A stretch of 64,000 nucleotides of DNA from Holothuria scabra (GCA_037179385.1 CM074181.1:51966297-52030296); one strand, 5' to 3'; positions 21,544 to 33,417 are shown, numbered from the stretch's first letter. Translations and numbers: made by a program. The notes: a model not told the origin generated them from the letters alone.

Positions 21544-24500
21544 AACCAGAAAGCCAAAAGGCTTAGTGATTCCTTGCCATCAAATACCTTACCTGCTTTC
21601 GAATTGACAGTGTTTGATAGATTTTTCTTTTCATTTTAGGCACAGAATTTTCACAATTTTACAGCTGGTGACTTCAAATGACCTTTTACCTCTACCAAAA
21701 ACAAAAAGCTTCTTTCTCTCAACATGACAAATCTATATACCAAATATGAAGAGTATATGTCACTCCTACCTGAAGATATCATGTTTACAAGCCATTTTCG
21801 GTGCTTTTGTATTTTTACCTCTGGTGACCTCAAATGACCTTTGACCTCAACCAAATACAATAGGGTTCTTCCTCTCAACATGACAAATCTATATATCAAG
21901 TACGAAAACTGTCGGGCAATCCTATCTGAAGATATCCTGTTTACAAGCCATTTTCAGCGTTTTCGCAATTTTACCGCTCTTGACCTCAAATGACCTTTGA
22001 CCTCTACCAAAAACAAAAGGCTTCTTTCTCTTAACATGACAAATCTATATACCAAATATGCAGAGTATATATCACTCCTACCTGAAGATATCATGTTTAC
22101 AAGCCTTTTTCGGTGTTTTCGTATTTTTACCGCTGGTGACCTCAAATGACCTTTGACCTCAACCAAAAACAATAGGCTTCTTCCTCTCAACATGACAAAC
22201 CTATATACCAAGTATGAGAAGTGTCAGTCACTCCTACCGGAAGAAATCAGGTTTAAAAGCCATTTTCAAAGTTTTCACAATTGTACAGCTGGTGACCTCA
22301 AATGACCTTCGACTTCTACCAAAAGCAATAAGCTTCTTTCTCTCAACATGACAAATCTATATACTAAATATGAAGAGTATCAGTCGCTCCTTTCTGGAGA
22401 TCTCATGTTTACAAGCTATTTTTGGCATTTTCGCAATTTTACCGCTGGTGACCTCAAATGACCTTTGACTTCTACCAAAAATAATAGGGTACTTCCTCTC
22501 AACATGACAAACCCATATACCAAGTATCAGATGTGTCGGTCACTCCTACCTGAAGATATCATGTTTACAAGCCATTTTCGAAGTTTTTGCAATTTTACTG
22601 CTAGTGACCTCAAATGACCTTTGACCTCTGCCAAAAACAATAGGCTTCTTTCTCTCAACATGAACCAGAAAGCCAAAAGGCTTAGTGATTCCTTGCTGCT
22701 GAAATGTAAGGCCTTTTTTCACATTGCTTTGCAATGTTTTTCAATTAACAGGGCTCCATAATGTGCCCACAAAGTACACATGCAAGGCATCCAATCTTCC
22801 TACATTGAGATCCCCGTTGCCCGTCGTGAACCCAAATGACATTTGACCTCCACCAAAAACTTCTGGGACCATGTATTCACTATGTGCCATCTACATGACA
22901 AGTTACAGGACCCTACAAGTGACCTTTCTTGAAAGACTGTGAAGGAAAGCTTGTCAGGCTTTGAACATGCTGACTCCAAATGAACTTTGACCTTTGGGAA
23001 AATCAATAGGGATCATCTGCTAAATATGACCAATCCACACAATAAATGTGAGATTAGTCACAATTACCCTTCTTGAGATACTGTGTTTACAAGCAATTTC
23101 TAAGGAATTTACCTTTTGACCTCTCGTGACCCCAAATGACCTTTGACCTCCACGAAAATCGATACGGGTCATCTACTCAATATGACCAACCCACACACCA
23201 AATATGAGCATAGTCACATGTACCGTTCTCGAGTTATCGTGTTTACGAAGTTTTCACCTTTTGACCTCTCATGACCCCAAATGACCTTTGACCTCCACGA
23301 AAATCGATACGGATCATCTACTTAATATGACCAACCCACACACCCAAATATGAGCATAGTCACATGTACCATTCTCGAGTTATTGTGTTTACGAAGTTTT
23401 CACCTTTTGACCTCTGGTGACCACAAATGACCTTTGATCTCCACCAAAAACAATAGGGATCATCTACTCAATATGGCCAATGAACACACCAAATATTAGA
23501 TTTGTCACACTTACCCTTCTTCAGATACCGTGTTTACAAGCAATTTCTAAGGAATTTACCTATTGACCTCTGGTGACCCCAAATGACCTTTGACCTCAAC
23601 GAAAATCGATAGGGATCATCTACTCAATATGACCAACCCACACACCAAATATGAGCATAGTCACATGTACCGTTCTCGAGTTATCGTGTTTACGAAGTTT
23701 TGACCTTTTGACCTCTGGTGACCCCAAATGACCTTTGATCTCCACCAAAAACAATAGGGATCATCTACTCAATATGGCCAATGCACACACCAAATATGAG
23801 ATTAGTCACTCTTACCCTTCTTCAGATACCGTGTTTACAAGCAATTTCTAAGGAATTTACCTTTTGACCTTTCGTGACCCCAAATGACCTTTGACCTCCA
23901 CGAAAATCGATAGGGATCATCTACTCAATATGACCAATGCACACACCAAATATGAGCATAGTCACATGTACCGTTCTCGAGATATCGTGTTTACAAAGTT
24001 TTGACCTTTTGACCTCTCGTGACCCCAAATGACCTTTGATCTTCACCAAAAACAATAGGGATCATCTACTCAATATGACCAACCTACACACCAAATACGA
24101 AGTTAGTCACACTTACCCTTCTTGAGATATCGTGTTTACAAGCCAAAGCGTCACATACACACACACACACACACATACATACACACACACACACACATAC
24201 ACACGACATCACCATCGCATAGATTCCTTGCCTGCCTTCGGCAAGGAATCAAAAATCTATACACCAAATATGAAGAGTGTTGGTCATTCCTATCAGAAGA
24301 TATCATGCATGTTTACAAGGCATTTTTGGCGTTTTCGCAATCTTACCGCTGGTGATCTCAAATGATCGTTGACATCTACCAAAAACAATAGGGTTCTTCC
24401 GCTCAACATGACAAATCTATATAACAAGTATGAAAATTGTCGGGCAATCCTATCTGAAGATATAGTGTTTACAAGCCATTTTCGGCGTTTTCGCAATTTT

Positions 24501-25023
24501 ACCGATGGTGACCTCAAATGACCCTTGACCTCTACCAAAAACAATAAGCTTCTTTCTCTCAACATGAAAAATCTATACACCAAATATGAAGAGTGTTGGT
24601 CATTCCTATCAGAAGATATCATGTTTACAAGGCATTTTCGGCGTTTTCGCAATCTTACCGCTGGTGATCTCAAATGACCGTTGAAATCTACCAAAAACAA
24701 TAGGGTTCTTCCGCTCAACATGACAAATCTATATGACAAGTATGAAAATTGTCGGTCACTCCTATCTGAAGATATCATGTTTACAAGCTATTTTCGAAGT
24801 TGTCGCAATTTTACTGCTGGTGACCTCAAATGACCTTTGACCTCTACCAAAAACAATAGGGTTCTTCCTCTCAACATGATAAATCTATATACCAAATATG
24901 AAAAGTGTCGGACATTCCTAACTTAAGATATCGTGTTTACAAGCGTCACAAAAACACACACACATGCACACACACACGACATCAACATCGCATAGATTCC
25001 TTGCCTGCCTACGGCAAGGAATC
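21544..25023 (+). mobile_element. Helentron-associated / pearl-like tandem-core element, outer copy
   Basis: From the left: ACCAGAA, a 5-bp hairpin AAGCC-AAAA-GGCTT (21551-21564), and GATTCCTTGCC (21568-21578). Then come ~156-bp tandem units, each with TGACCTCAAATGACCTTTGACCTC-like triple half-sites. The right side has GTCACA, a CA microsatellite (24952-24978) and a terminal hairpin, GATTCCTTGCC-loop-GGCAAGGAATC (24995-25023). The right hairpin arm is the exact reverse complement of the left subterminal 11-mer. No target duplication: A precedes and AA follows. This architecture matches published descriptions of HINE elements and the bivalve pearl / sea urchin Tsp elements; the assignment is inference. 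A second copy (22664-24250) is inserted inside it. Long minus-strand open frames over the units are repeat shadows. Confidence 0.75.
22664..24250 (+). mobile_element. Helentron-associated / pearl-like element, nested copy
   Basis: Left end ACCAGAA with hairpin 22670-22683 and GATTCCTTGC; right end with a CA microsatellite (24154-24204) and hairpin 24222-24250. Its ~145-150 bp units are a distinct subtype (GTGACCCCAAATGACC, GGGATCATCTACTCAATATG, GTACCGTTCTCGAG). It interrupts an outer unit at CAACATGA|AAAATC. The intact outer unit at 24559-24580 reads straight through this point, so insertion added no duplicated target bases. Confidence 0.8.
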
Positions 25024-26297
25024 AATAATCACCATTTTAGAGAAAAACTGGAAAAATCATGAGGATGAACTAAAATGATACCCTTCAATACCAAAATTGC
25101 AGCTGTTTAATATAATGATGTTGATAATTTACTCATCATGCACCTGAGCCAGTCCATTGTCAAAGTGTGAAACTGTGTGAAGGCAATATTGTACATTTTG
25201 GGGAGGAAAAAGTTGAAGTCACTGCTGTATCACTGTACATGTGTACAACTCCAAACTACATCTAGGTATGTTACAACTCTAGAGGCTTTGCAATTTATAT
25301 CACGGATCCACCATTACTGGAGGACAACAATCAAGCCAAAGGGCTTTGTGCTAAACCACTGCCCACACAGTGTCGTACTGTGATGAACACGGTTGTGTAC
25401 ACATTCAACGAGTAAGCATATTGAGTGTGGTCCACTACGTAATGCACTCCAACATGGACTCTGGGGATCCAGTAGTATGATGTCATATGAAAAGCCATAT
25501 TAGATGCAAGTAAACTTAAAATTTAAGGGGAGAGCCAAAATGAAAAATTTGCCATACATTTCTGAGGAGCACTATAACCATCACAAAAGGCCAAAGAGCC
25601 AAGGTTATCTGGTGTCGTCAGTTATTTTGAGCCCTTAAAGTAGATACTGAAATAACCCGAGTCATATCTACAATTGCAAGGCAACAATGAGGTACTGCAG
25701 AGCTGAACAAAATGTTTGCTTCCCATAAGGACGGTAAAATTTCCCTCAAAACTGTGAACTCTATGTCACAGTGTCATTTGGGGGAAAAAAAGGAAAATTT
25801 TCTTACAATTGTCAAAATTTCTGATTAACCTATTCCACAAAAGAGTCCCCCATGCATACAGCTTCTCAACTTCTTTCACTTATGGAGGTATTGAAGCAAC
25901 ATATGCTTTTAATATCAACCAAAGAGAAATACAGGTATCTAGTCTTTCGAACAAGAAAAAAGAGCACGACTGTAAATGAAGTGATGTATCACAAATGAAC
26001 TGAAGACACTTGTGGTACTCAACTGTGACAGTAATGGGTCTGACCTTTTTCAGGAATAGCAATACCATGTACATCACATATGGCCTGGAGATATGACCCA
26101 TTTTATGTGCAGCAAACTAAACAGAAGTACATATCAGCACAACCAACCTGGTCTGAAAATGGCTTGGAATAGATAATTACAATCAAATTAAGCCTCTGTT
26201 ACCTCTTTTTGAACAGCTGAGACTGATAGTGAACACCTTAAACCAGAATTAATTGTACATTAAAAGTTACTGAAGCAGCAATGTTGCTGTAGCTGTA
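25024..26297. other. No gene recognised
   Basis: AT-rich; small frames at 25177-25383 and 25880-26101 carry no recognisable domain. Confidence 0.5.
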
Positions 26298-26595
26298 GCC
26301 CATTTCTCTCACCCCAAACAGCACCAGTTCTCCTAACCTTCTTACTGAAGCCCCTCCCAAAATTGTCTGAAATGCATCCTCATCCAGACACAATCTCAGT
26401 TTATTGCTTCAGGGTGAGTAAAGAAATACTCAATTTATACTATAAAAACACTCTCAGTACCGTTCATGCTGTGTAATATAAGCTTTGGCACTCTGCATTG
26501 TTTGAATTAGCTGTCAATCAAAGAGCTGGGCCAATTGAGAATTTCGGTACCCGGGTTCCAAAATTGTAGTTTTGGGTGAGAGGTTTGGCCCTTTA
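26298..26595 (+). mobile_element. Family A MITE, full copy
   Basis: Left end GCCCATTTCTCTCACCCC, right end GGGTGAGAGGTTTGGCCCTTTAA, inverted-repeat partners. It lies 170 bp upstream of another copy in the same orientation. Confidence 0.85.
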
Positions 26596-26764
26596 ATACA
26601 GCCATACATGTTGGGATGAGAATAAAAATGTGATGTGAAGGTGGTGTCATAGAAAACAGGAGAGAGGGTTGAAGGAGGCTGCCTGCCCAGTGAGGGCAGC
26701 AGCCATCATCTCCACTCTGCTATTAGTTAACCAGTCTAGTTGTGGGTAGGTGATAGAGCAAGTG

Positions 26765-27076
26765 TTTAAAGGCCCAGTCCTCTCACCCCAAACAGTCCCA
26801 ATTCTGCCAACCTTCTTACATAAGCCTAAGCCTCTCCCACAATTGTCTGAAATTCATCCTCATCCAGATGCAATCTCAGTTTATTGCTTCAAGGTGAGTA
26901 TAAAAAACTCAATTTATACGATCAAAACAATCTCAGTACCATTCATGCTGTGTAACATAAGCTTTGGTACTCTGCAGTGTTTGAATCAGCTGTCAATCAA
27001 AGAGCTGAGCCAATTGAGAATTTCTGTATCCGCGTACCAAAATTGCAGTTTTGGGTGAGAGGTTTGGCCCTTTAAA
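26765..27076 (+). mobile_element. Family A MITE, best-preserved copy
   Basis: TTTAAAGGCCCAGTCCTCTC at the left and GAGAGGTTTGGCCCTTTAAA at the right give ~28-bp inverted repeats with TTAA at both outer edges. TTAA targets are typical of piggyBac-type MITEs. Interior is very close to 26298-26595. Confidence 0.85.
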
Positions 27077-27538
27077 GGAAAAGAGATGGGTGAATTGGAT
27101 TTTTAAGGGAATTGACCCACTGACACATTAAGATCCCAAGCAGCACTTAACGTCAACAATTTGTCCCTTTGCCCAATTTAAAACCACCAACCGCATTAGG
27201 AGGTATTTTAAGATGGAATTATCACAATAACAGTGAATGATACTGCCAATGAAAATACACAGTGACCAATGTAGGCTGCCATGCACCTCTTTTATTTTTT
27301 CAAGATCTAAATCTCACGGTACAGAGAACTTTCTCCATTTTGCATGGGTTCGTTGCACTATGGACTTGAGCAACCTTGGGCAGACAAGCTAAAATGCTAA
27401 CTTTTTGCAAGATGAAAACATTTGGCCACATTAGTCTTTACTGGAACTCTTTTAGCCAAACAAACTACAAAATGTTAACAAAGAATAACTCAACTTTTTA
27501 AGTGGTCAAAGAGCAGGTACTGGAGGCATATACAGTAG

Positions 27539-27870
27539 TGTTAGCACTAAGGAATTGAAACTGGGAGGGAATTCCCTCTCTAGAAAAATTTTTGGGAGGG
27601 ATCTGAATTCAAGGCAGTTTAGGAGTTACGGCTCTGTAAATATTCTGTAGCAATTTAGTGTGTGCCTCAGTTTTGGAGAAGTGCGTAGTATTTCTCCTTC
27701 ATTAGATTTATTTACGTGCGGGACTCCAAACTTCACATACCCGCATTAGATTTATTTTTGTGCGGCAGCGGAGATGTGTGCGGGATTTTCCCCCAATAGA
27801 TTTATTTGTGTGCTGGATTTGGAAAACAAAAGCGGGATTCCCGCAATCCCGCACGTTAGTGCAAACACTG
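27539..27870. mobile_element. hAT-like MITE, ~330 bp
   Basis: TGTTAGCACTAA at the left pairs with TTAGTGCAAACACTG at the right. The flanking 8-mers TACAGTAG (27531-27538) and GACAGTAG (27871-27878) agree at 7 of 8 positions; the left terminus seems to lack the first three bases, CAG. The interior repeats the motif TTAGATTTATTT.TGTGCGG three times at about 27700-27820. Confidence 0.6.
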
Positions 27871-27878
27871 GACAGTAG

Positions 27879-29880
27879 AATTATGAAAAATACCCTAAAT
27901 GAAGAGACTGAACAATAAAATAAAGAGGGTGACAGTTGTTGTCCCCTATCCTCCTACACCAAAGTAATGACACCGTGTAATTTCTTGAACTAATTTAGTT
28001 ATTGCTGTCTGTGATTACTAAAAAAATTGTCCGATAGACAGCCGATGTTTTATTTTTTGTTTTCCATATATGCACAACGGACAACCATGAAAATCGAGCC
28101 CTGAATTGCTTTTTAACAATCTATGCAAAATCTTTATACTCTCTTCCATTACTTCATTGCTAGTCTTCCTTTCAGCTGACTGCCACAACTTAGTAACATT
28201 GGATCTGCAGCTGAAAATACCTACAGGCTTACTGGTAAATAAAGTACATAGAACCTAATCTGTGACAGGCAACAGAATTACCCAAAACTTCATGTACCAT
28301 GGATGCATTTCACAACCAGAATATGCCTAAACAGTGGGTCATGAAAATTAAAGACTGGGTAAATGGCTCCACACTTAATTCTAGCTGACTTCTAAGGCCT
28401 TGAGTACCTGACTATACAAATATTACAGTCCCTTGTATTTATTACATAGGTCTACCTGTAACATACAATAACATGGGTTACCATGGCAACAAGTTTTTCT
28501 CTGCTTATGTTCTTCTACATATGGATCAGTTCAAGGTTGGCTCTTTGAAAAATTTAGGTATCTCATTCCAATAAATGGTTTGAAACATTTTATTTAAACT
28601 TGTAAATTTATATCAGTTCAGCGTACCATTTCAAATCACCTTGAAAAGGGTTAGAAGCTTAGAAACATTCTCTGGGGATATACCCTTGCTAACAAATTGT
28701 CAAACTTGGTTTATAAGTTCAATTATTTAGATTTAATTCTTTCTTGTCAGTCTCAATGTTTATGCAATACCAACCTGCTGTGCCCTGCACATACAGAATC
28801 AATCTTGTAATGAAAAACTTTTTGCTCACAGCTAAATTTATTTCACAGATTATCAGATAAAACGGAAATTGCTCCCATCATGCATGTGTGCTCATGCATT
28901 AAATTTTTTGAAAATTTATTTTGTCCAAATGGAAAGAGTCAAACTAATGGGAACTGAAGGCATTTAAAAATCTAAAAGGATTCACTTTCAATGAAGGGTC
29001 AAGCTCAAATTTATTTCTGACATGATTGAGGTATACAAAAAAAGTAAAGAATTCAAGTAAAATTTGCATTAAATTTTCACAGTTAAAGTGTTGGCAAGCT
29101 AGCAGTAGATGACACTGTAAAATTTTCAATCTAACCAAAATTTGAGACTACAAGCAAGGGTATAACGTCCAAGACCCACTTTTATCAACACTGTTATGTA
29201 ATTCTGTTTCTCATGTTAATAATGAGCAATGTGGCAGCCAAAAAATTGACTTCTACTTACAGTTGATCTCCCCCCAGTACTCTCTTTATAGCATTGTATA
29301 ATAATATGAGATCGTACAATGTTGAGTCTGTGCTTGCTTCAAGTCCACTTTGAAAAATAATTATAGTATGTACCATAACTACTGTGTAGCAAGTTCTTTC
29401 AGTAACAACTGAAGAAAAATTTCACATGGATACTTATAATAAGTTCTTGCATACTCTTGAACTGAACGGAAAAGGGCAAATCTCAACTATTTCTTTGCCA
29501 AGAATAACTGTTTACTGCCATTTGACAAGTGCTGCAATTCTGCAAAAGTTCTTCTTATGATTTCTATACAGAGATGATTCAGTCAAAGACTACACCATGT
29601 GTTACCAGTAAAGGGATCTCCTTAACGAGTGTCGATATATACTCTTTGGTAGGATCTAGACAATTTTTCTTGTCAAAAGATTTTTGTCACGAACGGATGC
29701 TGTAGATTTTTTTTTTTTAAATACTCACCTTAAAGCACATGAGCAGTTGCCAGCTCAAACTTAATAAGAGGTAACAGCTAAAACTAACAGTTTTCTTCTT
29801 ATGGTACTCTCTTAACTTACTGTCATAATATTTTGGGACTGTAACAAAGGTAAAACTAAGCATGTTACTGCAAGTAAATT
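27879..29880. other. No gene recognised
   Basis: AT-rich sequence with an RFX-type palindrome at 28477. No shared repeats or exon-like frame seen. Confidence 0.5.
28477..28490. promoter_or_regulatory. X-box (RFX) palindrome
   Basis: GTTACCATGGCAAC fits the RFX X-box pattern exactly (GTTACC-AT-GGCAAC). RFX factors commonly control ciliary genes, but no gene is attached here, so function is unproven. Confidence 0.35.
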
Positions 29881-29884
29881 AAAC

Positions 29885-29990
29885 AATTGAGGATAAAAAT
29901 ATTGTCACATGATCCTCAAGAGCCAATCATGAAACAGGACAGTCTATACTAATTCAAGTTGGAATGGGCATTTACCCTTTAACTAAAATT
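29885..29990 (-). mobile_element. Family D MITE fragment
   Basis: ATTGTCACATGATCCTCAAG and AGCCAATCATGAAACAGGACAG match D2; the other half is missing. Confidence 0.6.
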
Positions 29991-30261
29991 TGAAGACTAC
30001 ACAAGTGTCACAAAGTAATCAATCAATTAGTCATTACTTGTCACATAGCCTGGTGGTTATGATAGTAGAAATGACATGCATCCACTATAATATTTAAAAT
30101 ACCTTATCATTTGGAAAACTAATGTCACAAGAAACTGGATTCAAAGGTAAACAACACAAAAATATTACAAGATAAATGCTCTTATAAGAACAAAAATTTT
30201 ACTCTTGTGGTATTAATTATAGGGTCAAACATGAATGTTTCACTAACTTAATCTGACCAAT

Positions 30262-30510
30262 TGCACAGTCAAGTGGTTAGAGCATCAAACTTGCAGTTGG
30301 GAGGTCGGGAGTTAGAGTCCTGCCAGGACATACTGTACCGAAGACTTAAAAAACGGAACCTACTGCCATTGTGTCAGTGCTCAGCATAGGCAATGTAGAA
30401 GGGAAGTCAAGCCAGTGAGCCATAACTGGAAAAGGGGCATGGCCAACTCAACTTAAACCAATTGGCAGAAACTGGCCCATAAAACTCCACCTAAGCTAAC
30501 CTAACATAAC
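30262..30510 (+). mobile_element. Family B tRNA-derived SINE, full-length reference copy
   Basis: The head carries an RNA polymerase III A-box-like AAGTGGTTAGAGCAT (30271-30285) and a B-box-like GGGAGTTAGAGTCC (30307-30320) at the usual spacing. The body GGAACCTACTGCCATTGTG, GCCATAACTGGAAAAGGGGC and the end AAAACTCCACCTAAGCTAAC is shared with eight other copies. The tail is a degenerate TAACC-type repeat. No target duplication could be defined here. Confidence 0.75.
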
Positions 30511-30521
30511 CCTTGGAGAAG

Positions 30522-30714
30522 GTAAGGGGAGAGAAGGGATGAAAAAAAGGATGGGGAAGTCAGAGGTGGAAAGGAAAGGAAGGGAAAAAGAAGGTAAGAA
30601 AGAAAAGAGAAAGAGCAAGGGAACAAAAGGAAAGGCAGGAGCAGAGAAGAAAAGGGGAAATAAAGGTAAGAAAAGGGCAAAAGAAGGAAGAAAAAATGGG
30701 AATACACACTTACA
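30522..30714 (+). repeat. Polypurine tract, ~190 bp
   Basis: Almost entirely A and G on the plus strand, with a handful of C or T interruptions. It follows directly after the SINE tail. Such a tract can form triplex (H-DNA). The Phe/Leu/Pro/Ser-rich and Lys/Glu/Gly-rich frames that cross it are composition artefacts. Confidence 0.85.
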
Positions 30715-31187
30715 GAAGAATTCTACCAATGTATGAATTAGTCACAATTTCTGCATCATAATATTGTGTTCTACACGGCATTTTGGATATGCCTAAACAG
30801 CCTCACAGGCTATAAACTTGACAGATCAAACAGTTAAAAGGTGAAATTATGGCTATCACAAGTCAAGGCTGTGTAACCACAAAGTAACAGCTGGACATTT
30901 CCCGTTTATAAATTAGGTGCTTACTTAAGACAATTGTGGAATATCAAACGGCAACCACATTATGTCCTCCAGAAATAAAATTTGTCCTTCAAATTTTAAT
31001 TTTGATAGTTTTAAAAACTTCACAAATTTGAAAAAACCATCAAACTGGAAAGGCTGTTCAATTAAAATCCTGTCCAAAGTTCAGCACAGGTTCACTGGAT
31101 TCAGTCATGTGTAATAAGTTCATTTGAAAAATACACAACCAACAGCACCACAGCTAGTTCATAAAGAAACACACACCTGACGCAATG

Positions 31188-31392
31188 GGACCAGTGGCAT
31201 AGCCATGGAGGGGAGGGGGGAAGGGGGGGCTTGGGGGTCAGAACCCTACATGACCCAACCTTGCAATGCAAAGAACACCTAAAATAGCAGTTTTTTCTCT
31301 CTTTCCTTAGACTTTTCTCTCATTTCATGCCACAAACTCCCCCCCCCCCCATGACACCAAACATCCCCCCATGACACAATCCTGACTAGGCA
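31188..31392. mobile_element. Family K short inverted-repeat element
   Basis: AGTGGCATAGCCATGG at the left and a degraded CCTGACTAGGCAC at the right are inverted partners. The core ATGACCCAACCTTGCAATGC and the C-run followed by ATGACAC are shared with 47274-47443. Confidence 0.6.
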
Positions 31393-31941
31393 CCTTAATA
31401 GGATGTACAGTCATATTAGCAGCAATGATGTAGCAGCTCAAACACTGGAAGAAGCAATGTCAACAAAATGAATGAACGGCCTTTAAGATTAACGTACTGA
31501 ATGACTTTTGACTTGAAATTACAGTCCTCAATGGACATCTTTTACATATAATGGGAAGTATTTTTTTGTTGACTTGAATGTACTCCATGAAGGATTTCAA
31601 CCAGCATCTTGGCAATGGAGAAGATATTTTCTGTCAGATGACCAAATATTACAAAAACTTGTGAAGAAGTTGTCCTATGGAAAGCCAAGAATTTTGAGCA
31701 CAACACATTTACATTTAATTTCCTTGCATTTAAGAAAGAAGATACATAAAATGAAGTTGTTACTCCTTGATTTCCCAAAAATCCCAGTTGAAATCAACAT
31801 AGGCCTACACTGTTGTATTTGCCATTAAGAGTGACATCAAAAAAGTTTGATACATCCAGCCTTTCTGAAAAATCAGCAGGACTACCAGATTTCCTGCAGG
31901 ACAACTAATTTTCTGTTAAACAGTTGACTTGGGGCCAACTC

Positions 31942-32405
31942 CTGAAGGCCTTGAATTTTGAGGTGTGATAGAGCAGTTGCACACCATCACTCACCTCAAA
32001 TCACTGTGAAGAGTGTGATTTTTGCACACCTATATGAAGTACGGATTGGTTGGTTAGTTGGTTAAGGGTTTTAAGGCCCAGTTTCCAACCTATTGGTTCA
32101 AGTCAAGCTGGCCACAGCCTTTTTCCCAGTTGTGGCTCACTGGCTTGTTTTCCCCACTCCATTGCTTATGCGGAGCATCACACAAAATAGCAGTAGGTTC
32201 CTTTTTTAGAGTCTTTGGAATGACTCAACCTGGGAAGCGAACTGGGGCAGATACTCAATACCATTAGACCAAACATGTGGTATATGAAGTATTGAAGCAA
32301 ATATAATATATGTTGGAGTTAAATACATAGCACACTTACCACACTTCCTTCCTGATAGCTTTGATTTGCAGCCCCCCAGAAAATCTAAAACTCAAGGACA
32401 AAGTC
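31942..32405 (+). mobile_element. Family H MITE, interrupted by a SINE
   Basis: The left part 31942-32041 and right part 32281-32405 align to the reverse complement of 5478-5757 in order (TTGAATTTTGAGG, ACCTCAAATCACTGTGAAGA, GAAAATCTAAAACTCAAG). The break falls exactly where the family B SINE lies, so the SINE is the younger insertion. Confidence 0.75.
32042..32280 (-). mobile_element. Family B tRNA-derived SINE with perfect 11-bp target duplication
   Basis: TATATGAAGTA stands at 32031-32041 and again at 32281-32291. On the minus strand the head holds A-box TGGTCTAATGGTA and a B-box-like GGTTGAGTC. The tail on the left is GGTTGGTTAGTTGGTT, i.e. an AACC-type repeat on the minus strand. The insertion disrupts a family H MITE. 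Confidence 0.85.
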
Positions 32406-32666
32406 ACCTCTCTAATTTTTCTCCAAGTCATGTACACTGGGAGTTACATTATTTCAAGTTGAGGTAACTTGTTCAACTCCTACAGCCTATTCATTTATTT
32501 ATAGGTATAATATTTAAAATTATCATGACAGCTACAACATTAATAACAGACATCTGAGGAGTCAACTCATGTGTGTCTATAAAATGTTTCCTCAGGAACA
32601 AACAATAACAGTAATTAACTAAATGATCTAAACAGCAGTACAAGAATATATTACAAGTTGTAGTTA

Positions 32667-32942
32667 AAGGGAATATGCAGTCACCCCAATTAGAATTTGA
32701 ATGACAGGCTATGCTATTTCATGAATGGTTCTTGAGAATCATGTGACAATATTTTTCTCACTCAATTATAAAATTATAAGATTTGCAAGGAGTCAACACT
32801 GCCTGAGTTAGCCTAGATATGCAATTCTTTACATGAAATATCATGAAAGATGCTTTTAGAGGAGTAATGGGAAGAAATCTGTAAAATTTAGCTGTTGTTT
32901 CGAAGTGAGTCTGGGGCAATTGCTTTCTAAAGCCCTTTAATC
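32667..32942 (+). mobile_element. Family D MITE, full copy
   Basis: TTAAAGGGAATATGCAGTCACCCC at the left and GGGGCAATTGCTTTCTAAAGCCCTTTAA at the right; interior shared with D1, including TGGCTGTTGTTTCGAA-like and CATGAAATATCATGAAAGA blocks. Confidence 0.75.
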
Positions 32943-33084
32943 TGGTCATATTTTAATTAATAGGATGAGACAGATGGTGTCAATTTTTAGACACATGAAT
33001 GGGTATGACATCTGATTAACCATCTTTACTCTCGTCTCTCTGGTTAATATCTATGCAAAGTTTAAAGGCAGTTACTAAACACCT

Positions 33085-33345
33085 ACACAGTAGAACTTAC
33101 TTCTAGTCTCTCCTACAACTGTCTCTAACTCTTCCATATTGAGACACAATCCTGCTTTATTGCTCTGGGGGTTACACCCTGGTGAGCACACCAGGCCCTG
33201 ATGTGTAATCAGAACACTTTTAAGTCGAATATGAGCTACTCTCCAGTTTTTTTTTTTAATCAGTGTCCATCAAAAAGACCCATGCCAATTGAGAATTTCT
33301 GTAGTACTGGTAAAACTGTAGCTTGGGATGATGACAGGCTGCCTT
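33085..33345 (+). mobile_element. Family A MITE, diverged copy
   Basis: CTCCTACAACTGTCTCTAAC, TGCTTTATTGCTCTGGG, GATGTGTAATCAGAACACTTTTA and CCAATTGAGAATTTCTGTA follow the order of A2-A4 with many substitutions and a short insertion. Confidence 0.6.
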
Positions 33346-33417
33346 CAAAAAATGCCATCCTGAAGGTAAAAGATCAGTCCAGGATCAATTCATGTTTTAT
33401 ATTAATGAAGTTAGATT

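Noticed and set aside
24122..24365. His/Thr-rich frames
   Set aside because: Translations of the CA microsatellite.
24293..24778. 161-codon minus-strand frame with a repeated peptide (VYRFVMLRGRSLLFLVEV-like), and similar frames at 21651-22211
   Set aside because: These frames are translations of the tandem units of the HINE/pearl-like array. Unit lengths (156, 157, 144-150) are not consistently multiples of three, and the frame is not kept across the array.
22664..25023. Regularly spaced repeats that could suggest a CRISPR array
   Set aside because: Units are ~150 bp and repeat along their full length with no unique spacers, and the genome context is eukaryotic.
27700..27830. Three TTAGATTTATTT-type motifs as a telomere-like repeat
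   Set aside because: They are internal parts of the hAT-like MITE and are not telomeric repeats.
30496..30736. Lys/Glu/Gly-rich plus frame and Phe/Leu/Pro-rich minus frames
   Set aside because: Produced by the polypurine tract.
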